64,000 nucleotides of DNA from Tieghemostelium lacteum. Its lineage: Eukaryota > Evosea > Eumycetozoa > Dictyosteliales > Raperosteliaceae. Below the pieces are notes generated by a model that had not been told where the DNA came from, did no database searches, and was given only the letters and a program-made list of their open reading frames with translations. Position 1 is the stretch's first letter; each line of letters starts with the position of its first letter. A program made the position numbers and the translations under genes. The stretch covers positions 620,001-684,000 of the forward strand of contig LODT01000011.1 in the NCBI GenBank assembly GCA_001606155.1, written 5' to 3'. Below, piece after piece: positions 53,694 to 63,705 of the stretch.

Positions 53694-55764
53694 ATGAAAG
53701 ATTTAGTTTTAATTAGATTATTAATACTCACAGTTTTTATATCTACAATTTATAGTTTTCCAACTTCAATTTCACAGCTTAATAGTACTAACAGTGTAGC
53801 TATTAGATCTCCATATTCTGGTTATGTTGAAGGTGAATGTGATATAAATGGTGATGGTAATCAAGTAAGTTTTAATTTAACCATATTAATATTAATTTAA
53901 ATACTAATTATAAAATATATAGGATATAATTGTTATAACTCGTAATGGATATGTAGTATTATTTGGAAATGTAACTAGATATAGTAAGAAAACTAGACCA
54001 ATTGAATTGGATGTAAATGGTATAAATGGTTTTAAATTTGAATTTTTACAACCTGAGAGATACCCCATTTGTGGTGATTTTAATAATGATGGTTATGATG
54101 ATATTGTGCTAACTAATTCATTGCCTGCTGCTGGAAGAATCTATGTTATCTATGGTAGTAGTGGTCCTTTTAATGCCACCATGGTGATTGATGGAAACAA
54201 TGGTTTTATAATTGAAGGTGAACCACATCAAGCACTTGGTATTACCAAAGCAATTTGTGATGTAAATGGTGATGGTGTAAAGGATTTTGTGTTTGGTTCA
54301 AAAACTTCATTTTACGATGGTGTTGAAATGTCACAAATTTCACACAAGAAATCCTATGTACTATTTGGATTGAAAAATGGTGAAAAATATCCAACAGATT
54401 CCAAAGGTGAATTTAACAAGACTTCCATTGAAGATGGAAATATTGGTTTTTATATGGACACACAATCTCTCATGCTCTATTGTGGTGACATTAATAATGA
54501 TGGTTATGATGATATATTATTCCTGAACCCAACTTGTCAAATAATGTTTGGTAGACCTAGTTTCCCTGCATTTTATTCACCCAGTTATAATGGATCTGAT
54601 GGATTTTTGATATCTAATGTATCCAATTCCATTCAAAGATATAGATTAGCGAGTTTTGGTGATTTTAATGGTGATGGATTGACTGATATGGCAGTATCGA
54701 ATGCTAATCAAAGTGCATTGGAAGTTTATGTAATATTTGGTCAACGTTCAGGATATAAATGGCATTCCACATTTAACCCAACAATTAGAGATGATTCTAA
54801 AGTTGTTGCATTTGTTAAAGGTTCTGGAACATATGTTTCTCATGAATGTGATTCTGTAATTCTAAGTGACGTGAATGGAGATGGTTTAGATGATTTACAA
54901 TGTGTATCGGTTAGTGATAGATTAGTATGGGCAGTCTATGGTACAACTATTCCCTTAGCACCAGTTGTAAGACTCTCTGATAGATCATCACCTTTGGATA
55001 ACCAATGCACTGGATTTAGATTTAGAGAAGTTGATGGTTTAGAAATTGCATCTTCTGATTTTAACAATGATGGCATTCAAGATATGCTCGTTGCAAAAGG
55101 TGACATAATCTATGGAGTCTATGGTGAAAGAAATAGAGTAGTTGCTAATTTACAACTAAAATCAACATCAATACCATTTAATCAAAGTGGTATATACCAT
55201 TTCTTGCAGAATAACTATCAACCATTGACTACCAGTAAATGTCAAGTACAAAGTCTTCGTATTAGACTAGAGAATCTCCCTGAAAAAGGTGATTCTTTGG
55301 AATTTATTCCACCAATATCCTCAAGAATTAAAGTTACAAGAGCATCATCAACAGATATTACACTTCATAATATGGATCATTCAATAGACTTTTTGAATCA
55401 TCTTTCAAGTATTTCATTTACAACTCGACGAACAAAATCAATTGCTACTATATCACTATATTCTAGAGGTACTATTAATTCAACTATTGATATTCATTCT
55501 TATTACAAAACACCTTGCATATGTCATTCTAATAGTACTTGTGTTGGTAACTACCAATGTATACCTAAAGGTGTACCCTACCAAAACCAAGACTGTAGAA
55601 CTTATGGATGTTCTTTTGGTTTTGAATGTAATAATACAAAATGTCAATTTAAATCTGAATGCTATTCATGTGATGATCTAACTTGTGAAGGAAATGAAAA
55701 ATGTGCAATGCTCGTTAGCTATGGTTCACGTTGTCAATTATTTCCATTTTGTGTAACAATTTAG
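53694..55764 (+). CDS. Secreted FG-GAP beta-propeller protein (integrin-alpha-like)
   Basis: Exons 53694-53864 and 53923-55764 join in frame (DGNQ-DIIVITRNG) into 670 residues. A signal peptide (LLILTVFISTIYS) is followed by seven D-x-N-x-D-G-x-x-D calcium loops: CDINGDGNQD, GDFNNDGYDD, CDVNGDGVKD, GDINNDGYDD, GDFNGDGLTD, SDVNGDGLDD and SDFNNDGIQD. Seven is the number of blades in the integrin-alpha propeller. The C-terminal 90 residues are Cys-rich (about 14 Cys, EGF-like spacing). No membrane segment or GPI tail is seen, so the protein is probably secreted into the matrix. The next gene (DDX51) starts only 52 bases downstream. Confidence 0.88.
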
Positions 55765-55816
55765 ATGAATTACAAATTTTTTTAATAATAAAAATAAAAA
55801 ACTACAAATCAATTTT

Positions 55817-57412
55817 ATGTATAAAAAAAAACGAATGACGACTGAAGAGGATTCACTAAAAAATTATGGAATTGAGCCATGGTTAATAAAAAATCTACAT
55901 GATATTTCAATTAGTTCACTGTTTACAGTTCAGAAAGAAATTATACCATTTATTAGTAAAACGGAAGGACATGATATTTGTGTTTGTGCACCTACTGGGT
56001 CTGGTAAAACATTATCCTATGCAATACCTTTAGTACAAAAGATTGTAAATAGAGTAATTAGAAGATTAAAGATTTTAGTTGTAGTACCTACACATGATTT
56101 GGTATCACAAGTTGAAAAGACATTTAAATCCATTATAAAACATACTGATTTGGTGGTCGAGTATCTTGGTATTAGACCATTTCACATTGAACAGAAATTA
56201 TTAGTTAGACAATATCAGTTTGGCGACCATTCCAAAATGGAATCACTTGTAGATATTTTAGTTTCAACACCAGGTCGTTTAGTAGATCACATTAATGAAA
56301 CCAAAGGTTTCACACTAGAATTTCTAAATTATTTAGTTATAGATGAAGCTGATAGACTATTAAGACAATCTTTTCAAGATTGGTTAGAAATTTTAATGGA
56401 TTCTGCAAATAGTAATAATAATATGGATATAGAAAATAATAATAATTTAGGTACAAATATAAATAATATAACAGTAAAGGAACAAGGTAATATTCAAATT
56501 CAAGAGATTAATGTAAAGTTAATTGATTCAACACCAGGTAATCATTTGAGTCAGAGTCAATGTAAATTAGTTAAAATTCTATTATCAGCAACAATGACCT
56601 ATAACCCAACTAAAATTTCACTATTACAATTACATGCACCATTATTCTTTACCACCAGTAAAATTAAAGAAATTAAATATAAAATGCCAGAAACACTAAA
56701 GGAATCCTATATAATATCATCAACTTCTGAACAGAGACCATTGGTACTGCTAAATATTTTAAAGAATACTATAAGTACTGATGATAGCACTAGTAAAAAG
56801 AAAATTATATGTTTTACAAAATCTCTGGAAACAACTCATCGTTTGAATTTATTATTAAAATTCATTCAAAATGTTGATGGGTTGAAATTTGTTTCCGAAG
56901 AATATTCATCTGTTCAAAGTCAATCAGAGAGATCAGCTCTATTGAGCAGATTCCGAAATGGTGAAATTGATATTTTAATTTGTTCAGATATCATGTCAAG
57001 AGGTATGGATATACAGGATATTGATGTGGTTATCAACTATAATGCACCCCCAAATATCACATTATATGTCCATAGAGTAGGTAGAACTGCAAGAGCTGGT
57101 AAAGATGGTAGTTCTTATACCATAGTTGAGAAACAAGAACTCAAACACTACCTATTCACAATGAAAAAAGCTGAAAGATCTCATTCTATTCATAAACTAA
57201 AATGGAAATTTGAAGACTATAAACCATATGAAGTGCAGTATAAAAATGCACTCTATCAAATGAGATTGATTTTCAATAAGAGAAAGACTATAGATGAACC
57301 ATCTAATGACACTTCAACCACTATTCAATCATCAATGGAATCCGATTCAAGACTCTATGAAAATCTATTAGAAGTTTCAAAAAAGAAAGCAAAAGCAAAT
57401 TTTAATTGTTAA
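55817..57412 (+). CDS. ddx51: DEAD-box RNA helicase DDX51/Dbp6, ribosome assembly
   Basis: Nucleolar helicase for 60S subunit maturation. One exon, 531 residues. Motifs: F-T-x-x-Q-K-E-x-I-P (Q motif), APTGSGKT, VPTHDLVSQV, STPGRL, DEAD (YLVIDEADRLL), LLSATMT, IICFTKS, CSDIMSRGMDI and HRVGRTARAG. The spacing between motif II and SAT is lengthened by an Asn-rich insert (about 195-220). The family-specific Y-x-x-P-x-x-L-x-E-x-Y segment after SAT (YKMPETLKESYIISST) supports DDX51 rather than other DEAD-box proteins. N-terminal Dbp6-type acidic extension is missing. The start codon lies 52 bases after the FG-GAP gene, so its promoter must overlap that gene's 3' end. The stop is 35 bases from the stop of the next, opposite gene. 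Confidence 0.92.
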   Translation: MYKKKRMTTEEDSLKNYGIEPWLIKNLHDISISSLFTVQKEIIPFISKTEGHDICVCAPTGSGKTLSYAIPLVQKIVNRVIRRLKILVVVPTHDLVSQVEKTFKSIIKHTDLVVEYLGIRPFHIEQKLLVRQYQFGDHSKMESLVDILVSTPGRLVDHINETKGFTLEFLNYLVIDEADRLLRQSFQDWLEILMDSANSNNNMDIENNNNLGTNINNITVKEQGNIQIQEINVKLIDSTPGNHLSQSQCKLVKILLSATMTYNPTKISLLQLHAPLFFTTSKIKEIKYKMPETLKESYIISSTSEQRPLVLLNILKNTISTDDSTSKKKIICFTKSLETTHRLNLLLKFIQNVDGLKFVSEEYSSVQSQSERSALLSRFRNGEIDILICSDIMSRGMDIQDIDVVINYNAPPNITLYVHRVGRTARAGKDGSSYTIVEKQELKHYLFTMKKAERSHSIHKLKWKFEDYKPYEVQYKNALYQMRLIFNKRKTIDEPSNDTSTTIQSSMESDSRLYENLLEVSKKKAKANFNC

Positions 57413-57447
57413 AAATAATAAATTAAAGTTTTTTTTGGAATAGTTAA

Positions 57448-58701
57448 CTATTTATTACAATAGGGCGAACCGTCTTTCCATGTTATAGTACCTTGACATG
57501 ATTGACAATTTATACCTGAGAAATTATTTAGACATTGACATATTCCAGGTGAACCTGGTATTGCAAAACATTGTCCAAATGGAGCATTACAATCAGAATT
57601 TTCAAAACAATTTAGTGGCATTTGGTTTTGATGTGAAATTGGAATACAATATGGTGATCCTAAATTCCATATTATTGTATTATTTCCAGAGAATACTGAA
57701 CATTCTAAACATGTTTCACCACTAAAACCATCAGAACATTGACAATCTCCTATTTCTTTATTCCCATCGTACAATATTTGTGGAATACTTGCGACTGTTA
57801 AAGATAGTTTATAAATTGAATTTTTTCGTAGATAATATATAGAGTTATCATAATATATAAAATCATTAATTTTATCATCTATTGATAGAATTATAGTTCC
57901 ACTATTTTGTCCACCTGATAATGGATAACCAATTATAGAATTTTGCTGTCTATTTAAATAAAATATAGTATCAGTTGATAATTGTAAATCACCTTGTATT
58001 ACAAATGATTCAGAAACTAGTATTGATAATTGTGATCTCGAACAGTTTTGACAATTTTTATCACCAATATATATAGTGTTATTCATTCGAATATAGAGAT
58101 TATTTTGATTGAATTTTACTTTAGTTTCCCAATCCATTCCTCGGTATAGAATAGCAGATCTTTTTATAGATTGTGTTGGTGAAATTGGAATACTATCCAA
58201 CCTTATGATATTTAAATCAACCGATCCAAAAGTTTGTTGATTTTCTTCATCAAATTGTAAATCCTTTGGTTGAATATTACCTAACTGGAATCCAATAGTT
58301 GAATCTTCATTATTATAATAACTGATAACTGGTCCTCCATGTAATAGTTCATTTGTATTTAAATAAATTGTACCTGAAATTGGTAAATACCTATAAAGAC
58401 TGGTAATTGACATCATTGGATTTTCACCAAATATTGAATAATGGTATTTTACAAATCCACCATTCGTAGGGATGGAAAGTAGTTTTGGAAATTTATCATT
58501 TGAATATTTTGCCAAAAACATTATTCGACCATTTACATAATCTAATTCTATAGAATCTAGAATATTGATTGATTTTTTACATTGTGACAATGGAGAGTTG
58601 CCACATTGAAAAGAATCTTGACAACTATTAACAATATTTACAATTACTATAAATATTAAAAAAACTAATATTCTATTATTCAATTTTAACTTTTTCGTCA
58701 T
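57448..58701 (-). CDS. Secreted protein with beta-strand repeats and EGF-like C-terminus
   Basis: 417 residues, one exon. A signal peptide (ILVFLIFIVIVNIVNS) precedes a Cys-containing start. Residues 45-310 alternate short strands such as LLSIPTNGGFVKYHY, TIYLNTNELL and DKINDFIYYDNSIYYLRK, suggesting a beta-propeller-like fold. The C-terminal 100 residues carry two EGF-like modules (CQCSDGFSGETC and CQCLNNFSGINC) separated by a Cys-rich linker. There is no membrane tail. It is probably a secreted matrix protein, convergent with and very close to DDX51. The family is not recognised. Confidence 0.78.
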   Translation of the reverse strand: MTKKLKLNNRILVFLIFIVIVNIVNSCQDSFQCGNSPLSQCKKSINILDSIELDYVNGRIMFLAKYSNDKFPKLLSIPTNGGFVKYHYSIFGENPMMSITSLYRYLPISGTIYLNTNELLHGGPVISYYNNEDSTIGFQLGNIQPKDLQFDEENQQTFGSVDLNIIRLDSIPISPTQSIKRSAILYRGMDWETKVKFNQNNLYIRMNNTIYIGDKNCQNCSRSQLSILVSESFVIQGDLQLSTDTIFYLNRQQNSIIGYPLSGGQNSGTIILSIDDKINDFIYYDNSIYYLRKNSIYKLSLTVASIPQILYDGNKEIGDCQCSDGFSGETCLECSVFSGNNTIIWNLGSPYCIPISHQNQMPLNCFENSDCNAPFGQCFAIPGSPGICQCLNNFSGINCQSCQGTITWKDGSPYCNK

Positions 58702-59195
58702 TGCTTTTTAAAAAAAAAAGATAGATAAAATACAATGACATATATAGTATAAAAAAAATAAAGCAATCGTGGGTGAGTGTAAATTAAAAAATTGTGTAGA
58801 AAAACAATGAAAATATTGTAAGATATATATTTAATATAATTGTATAAAAATATAGATGATTATTGTAATTATACGTTTTTTTAATATCAAAATATAAAAT
58901 TTATATTGAATTTATATAAACACACCAAATCAAAGTATGATAAAAGATGAAAAGATATTTTATGATAGGGCAGGTTAAAGAATTGGGGGGGTATTATTTA
59001 TTTTGGGTTATTACAATATATAGTAGTAAAAGTGTTTATGATACAAGTGACAAAGCAGTGAAAAGATGAGGAAAGTGGGGTAGATTTTAATGGGAGAGTT
59101 GAAGTGTGTGGGGTGGGAGAGATTTAAAAAAAAAATTATATATATTCATATGATGAATATTCTTATTTGTCCATCATCAAAATAATTGATTAATT
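58702..59195. other. Intergenic region with C-rich 3' flank of the surface-protein gene
   Basis: 494 bases between two minus-strand genes. The plus strand is G-rich at about 58985-59130 (GGGGGGG near 58985; GGGTAG, GGGAG, GGGGTGGGAG further on). This is C-rich on the coding strand just after the stop of the gene at 59196, and is probably its 3' UTR. No gene seen. Confidence 0.45.
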
Positions 59196-62100
59196 TTAAA
59201 ATAATAAAATTAAACAACCAATAACAGTGATAAATAGCAATATTAGATTGAATTGGTGTGTTATGGGGGAATCGGAAATTACATTGCTTTGAGTTGTTGA
59301 ATCCATAGCTCCAGTTGTAGAAGTGGATGATGTTGGATTACCATTGGTTGTTTGAGTACCTGAACCACCATCTGGTATAGAAGATGTCTGACCAGTGTCA
59401 ACAGTGTTGTCAGTAGTTCCTGGATTATTTGTAGTTGTACTGGTACCACCTGTCAATGGAATTGTAAGTTTATTGGTAGCTATAGTGTTAACGGATACCC
59501 TGATATCAAATGAAGTTCCGCTTATAGCAGGTAAATCAAATACCAATACAACTTGACTGAATAAATCAAATGTTAGAGATAAATCTTCAAAACCTGTTCC
59601 TTTGTCGATTTGGACTATAGTATTAGTAGAAATTACACCAAATCTAGATCCATAGAGAGTTAAAGTACCACCATTGTTTGCCAAAGCTCCAGAGTAGGTG
59701 AGTAATGTTGGTGCGTATTTAACAGTACTGGTAGCTATAGCCATATTTAGATCTTTCATTGATTTACCTGTGATTTGGAAATGGTTGTTAAATAGACCAT
59801 AGTATGACAATGCCAATCCTTGTGTGTATCCAAGACCGAATGGAATGACAATAGTACATGTAAATTCAGCAGTTTTCAAATCCACTGTATTATTAGTTAA
59901 AGTGCATGGAAATTCTTCATTTTTGAAGCCAACAGCACCTAGATAGACTGATGGTGGTCTGGTAATTAGAATACCAGATTCATTATCAGAAGCTGTTATG
60001 ACAGCTGTTAGAGTTCTATCTTCTTGAGTTCCAGTGACATCAATGACAACGGAAGAGATATCAGGTGTTACTACAAATGTTTGTACAACAGGTCCTGTAG
60101 TATCAGGAGTCATAGCGCAAGTAGTTTGAATTGTTGGATTGGTAGCTAACTTCACAAGAGGATCAAGACCAGTATTGGTATTGAAATCGTAAGTTTCAGT
60201 ATGGAAACCTGATGTATCATAAAGTGATAAGTAACTAATTTGGTAGGTTTGACTAATGCAATTTGTAGTTAATGGAAGATCGAGTTTATAAGCACCTTGG
60301 AATTTAGTACCTGTACCTGAACTTGGTGTTATGGTGTATGAGTATCCAACGGGGTCTACATCACTAGTGATACGGATAGTACCTTTACTAAGACCATTTA
60401 GAGAATCTTGAATGGTAACAGTGAATGATATGACAGTGTCATTAGTTACAGTAACCTGAGCTGATGAAACTTGTATATCAGATACCAAAGGTCCAATTTG
60501 ATCGGCATTTTGAGATATAGCTCTCAATTGAGAACTGGCACCTACAATATTGTAAATTTGAGAATTGGTAAAGTTATGTGGAGCAATATAGATACTATAG
60601 TCAATAGGACCAGTGAATAAACGTGCTGGTACTGTGAATTTAATGGTGAATTTACCTGCTGAAAAGGTACTGTAGAATGAAGGATTCCATGAACCTCCAC
60701 CATAGAAATAGGGTTGGAATATCAATGTACTTGTTGGATCTTGACCTGCGAAACTAATGTACAGTTCATTTTCAACATTACCATTTGAGACATCAACTTG
60801 AGTGGATTTAAATGAAAATTGTGTGATATCAGCAGCTTTGGTGATGGTATGGTACCCTTGTAGGTATAAAGGGAATTGTGGAATTAGTGGATCCAAATCA
60901 GCATTTTTATAAGCAGATACAAAGTAGTTACCAACGTTATTTGCATTGTCAATAACACGAACACTCATTGAAACCACACCTAGGTAATTGATAACTTTTT
61001 GATAGGTTCCATCTAGATAGGTACCTAATACCAAGTCACCTAGTTGAACTTGTACACTTTGTTTGGTGTCACTGCTGACTTCGTCGGAGAATTGTAAGAT
61101 TATCTGTGAGATACCTGAGAGGTTATCAGAAATGGATAAAGTGATGATAGCATTCTCACCAGATAATGGAGTGAATTCAACATTGCTTAGAACAGGTGCT
61201 GTTTGGTCTGCAGTTGCAGGTGTGAATGTGAATTGACATGATGCAGATTGATCCTTGTATTGGTACATTACTAATGAAAGTGAAGTCTTTTGATTTTGAC
61301 TGGCAAATGTTGAAATGGAATAAGTATGTGATACACCATTACCTGATGAGACACCATATGGAAATGGTGCATTTAAAGTTCTGATGAGTGATGTTAAACC
61401 TATGAGATAGAGTCTAGTATTGGTATTGGAAATTCCAAATTGAGGGAACTTGGCATCTGTTGTGCATAACGGAGTTCCAAATGCAGGTCTATTTGGAAAT
61501 ACTATAGAAAGACTATCAATTTGTGTAGAACTATTGGTAGCACCATTGAATCCGTATAATTGATATAATGGATTCTTTGCAAACATTTGACCTAGATATT
61601 GAACTGATGTAGTTGGAGATCCACCAATTGGTACTGGTGAGTTCATTATAATAGCACCAGATGACTGTACACTTAGTTTAATGAAATGCTTAGAAGATGC
61701 TGGTGTATCAACCGAATAGAATGCATTTAAAACTGGTTTTTGAAATGTTGGTGAAGCTGTATTTGGATATAATTGAAGATTTGCAATGGCTGGTGAATTT
61801 AGTTGATATGTAGATCCCAAGAAGGAAGATGTTGATAGAACAGTTTCTGTACTATTATAGTCAACAAGAGTGAGTTTTAAAGGTGCACTAGTAAAATTGG
61901 ATTGTAGGTTATAAGGAACTGTATATAGTCTACTATCTGGAATCAAACGTGTTACACCACATGTAAATGGTGTATCACAATAGGTATCCAGGAACTTAAT
62001 ACCCAGTGGATAATTGGAAATTTCAAAATCAAATGAATTACTGTCCGGTAGATTACCTCCACTATAGTATAGATTGGATCTGGCTATGGTTATAGGACTT

Positions 62101-62483
62101 GGTTGTGCAACACATGTATAGTCAATAGTCACAAATTGTGTTGCTGATTGTTGTGTAGTTACTGTAACTGTAATTGTACCACTGCCCAAGTTGGTTGTAG
62201 CAGTGATTCTGTACGTCTTTGTAGTACCTTGAGTAAAGGATACTACTCCACTTGGAATTCCTGATAATCCAGTACCTACAACTGTTGGTACATTTAATGT
62301 ATCACCAGTATCAGGTTCCATTTTAATATAATAAGTTTTGGTACAGGTATTTGGTGTTGCATAAAAGTTATTGACATAGGAGAACTTTGTCAACTGTGTC
62401 AATGTTGGTGCTGCACAATACACTGTTGAATAAATAAACAGTAATATTACAAATAAATTTAAATAAATACTTTGGATTTTCAT
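59196..62483 (-). CDS. Large ComC-like cell-surface protein with IPT/TIG domain
   Basis: The start is the ATG at 62483, followed directly by a signal peptide (YLNLFVILLFIYSTVYC); the in-frame sequence upstream begins with GTG and is leader. The product has 1095 residues. The body consists of repeated beta-sandwich stretches with patterns such as GPLVSDIQVSSAQVTV, SFTVTIQDSLNGLSKGTI and TASDNESGI, which recur in ComC-type dictyostelid surface proteins. An IPT/TIG Ig-like domain lies at about 920-1010 (LYGSRFGVISTNTIVQI). A Thr/Ser/Gly-rich stalk and a terminal hydrophobic segment (FNLILLFITVIGCLILLF) follow, so it is membrane- or GPI-anchored. Such proteins act in cell adhesion, signalling or kin recognition; the partner is unknown. 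Many Asn-x-Ser/Thr sites are present. Confidence 0.87.
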   Translation of the reverse strand: MKIQSIYLNLFVILLFIYSTVYCAAPTLTQLTKFSYVNNFYATPNTCTKTYYIKMEPDTGDTLNVPTVVGTGLSGIPSGVVSFTQGTTKTYRITATTNLGSGTITVTVTTQQSATQFVTIDYTCVAQPSPITIARSNLYYSGGNLPDSNSFDFEISNYPLGIKFLDTYCDTPFTCGVTRLIPDSRLYTVPYNLQSNFTSAPLKLTLVDYNSTETVLSTSSFLGSTYQLNSPAIANLQLYPNTASPTFQKPVLNAFYSVDTPASSKHFIKLSVQSSGAIIMNSPVPIGGSPTTSVQYLGQMFAKNPLYQLYGFNGATNSSTQIDSLSIVFPNRPAFGTPLCTTDAKFPQFGISNTNTRLYLIGLTSLIRTLNAPFPYGVSSGNGVSHTYSISTFASQNQKTSLSLVMYQYKDQSASCQFTFTPATADQTAPVLSNVEFTPLSGENAIITLSISDNLSGISQIILQFSDEVSSDTKQSVQVQLGDLVLGTYLDGTYQKVINYLGVVSMSVRVIDNANNVGNYFVSAYKNADLDPLIPQFPLYLQGYHTITKAADITQFSFKSTQVDVSNGNVENELYISFAGQDPTSTLIFQPYFYGGGSWNPSFYSTFSAGKFTIKFTVPARLFTGPIDYSIYIAPHNFTNSQIYNIVGASSQLRAISQNADQIGPLVSDIQVSSAQVTVTNDTVISFTVTIQDSLNGLSKGTIRITSDVDPVGYSYTITPSSGTGTKFQGAYKLDLPLTTNCISQTYQISYLSLYDTSGFHTETYDFNTNTGLDPLVKLATNPTIQTTCAMTPDTTGPVVQTFVVTPDISSVVIDVTGTQEDRTLTAVITASDNESGILITRPPSVYLGAVGFKNEEFPCTLTNNTVDLKTAEFTCTIVIPFGLGYTQGLALSYYGLFNNHFQITGKSMKDLNMAIATSTVKYAPTLLTYSGALANNGGTLTLYGSRFGVISTNTIVQIDKGTGFEDLSLTFDLFSQVVLVFDLPAISGTSFDIRVSVNTIATNKLTIPLTGGTSTTTNNPGTTDNTVDTGQTSSIPDGGSGTQTTNGNPTSSTSTTGAMDSTTQSNVISDSPITHQFNLILLFITVIGCLILLF

Positions 62484-62691
62484 AATTTTATAAATCCGAA
62501 ATAATATTATAATTATTTGTTTTTTTGTTTTGAGAATTGGAGTGAATGATATAGATTTGATCAAAAAAATTTGAAAAAAACCCACCGAATGTTTTTCGCA
62601 TTTTTATTTGAAAATTTTATGAGATCATTTAAATTTTATTTTGGTGTAGACGACAACCCCCCTTTTTAGATTTAGATTTATAAAATATCTA

Positions 62692-63585
62692 ATGAGGTCA
62701 TTTCAAATACTTAGAGATCAATTTCAAAAGTATATAGGAAAGAATGCAATTGATAGTCTGAGTAATGAAATTTTAAAGAATAAAGAAAAAGCAATGCCAA
62801 TGGTATTGATATCAGGAAACCAATTTACAGGTAAATCTACAATGGCAAAGAACCTTTCTTCATATTACCAAGGAGGTGGTTTCTATTCTGTTGGTCAAAT
62901 GTTTAGAGAATTGGCACAGACATTAGGTATTAGTGTTGGTGAACAATCTAGATTATTGAGGATCATTCAAGAAGGTAAATTACATGAACAATCTGATGCA
63001 TTAAAGAAACTACAAGGAAAGAGAGTGGATATTGAATTGGATTATCGTACTTGTCAATTGATATCAGGTCATAATTGGATACCTGAACAGAAATATATAG
63101 TTATAGAAGGTAGACAACCTGCCATTATGGGTACTTTTGTAGAAGGTCTAGGTAAAAAAGATCTCTATAGAATCTATCTAAAATGCAGTGCCAAAGAACA
63201 AGCTTTAAGATTTATTCAGAGAGAAATTGGTGAATCTGAATTTAAAATTGCACAAGAACATCTTTCAAAATTGAAAAATGTTAATACTATAGATGGTAAT
63301 AGTAATGAAGAAGAGAATATTGGTAGTTTTTTAAATGAAATTTCAAAATTACCTCTAGAGAACATTAATGATATTGTATCAAAATTCATTGAAAATCAAA
63401 ATAGAGATCAAGATGATAGAAAGAGATATAATGATTTATATCATTTAGATTATGAAGATATGTCATATTATGACTTGATAATTGATACTAGTTCAGATAG
63501 TTCAACGGTAAACTTTCAAAAACTAATTAGGTGGTTGGAGGTGTATAATCAATTTCCCTCCACTTTTAAATTAAATAAAAAATGA
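62692..63585 (+). CDS. P-loop kinase related to archaeal-type cytidylate kinases
   Basis: 297 residues, one exon. The Walker A loop is SGNQFTGKST (residues 41-50, Lys48). FYSVGQMFRELAQTLGISVGE follows as in nucleoside-monophosphate kinases, with an acceptor-binding segment (VDIELDYRTCQLISGHNW) and VIEGRQPAIMGTF. The lid and C-terminal part carry R-D-Q-D-D-R-K-R-Y, Y-H-L-D-Y and YYDLIIDTSSDSS, the R-x-x-D-x-x-R-Y...Y-D-L-V-I-D-T pattern of the AAA_18-type CMP kinases of Archaea. Eukaryotic UMP/CMP kinases are of another type, so this could be an ancient or transferred enzyme. A Gln/Glu/Asn-rich insert lies at about 195-235. The substrate is not proven. It is divergent from the ComC-like gene. 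Confidence 0.75.
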   Translation: MRSFQILRDQFQKYIGKNAIDSLSNEILKNKEKAMPMVLISGNQFTGKSTMAKNLSSYYQGGGFYSVGQMFRELAQTLGISVGEQSRLLRIIQEGKLHEQSDALKKLQGKRVDIELDYRTCQLISGHNWIPEQKYIVIEGRQPAIMGTFVEGLGKKDLYRIYLKCSAKEQALRFIQREIGESEFKIAQEHLSKLKNVNTIDGNSNEEENIGSFLNEISKLPLENINDIVSKFIENQNRDQDDRKRYNDLYHLDYEDMSYYDLIIDTSSDSSTVNFQKLIRWLEVYNQFPSTFKLNKK

Positions 63586-63705
63586 CAACAGAATCCGCCC
63601 ATTTTTGAAAAATTTCAATTTTTTTTTGACATTGTTATTTGTATCGTTTACAGAACAAGTCTGCAAGTTTGATCTGAAACTGGAATATATATCTTCAAAA
63701 CGACA

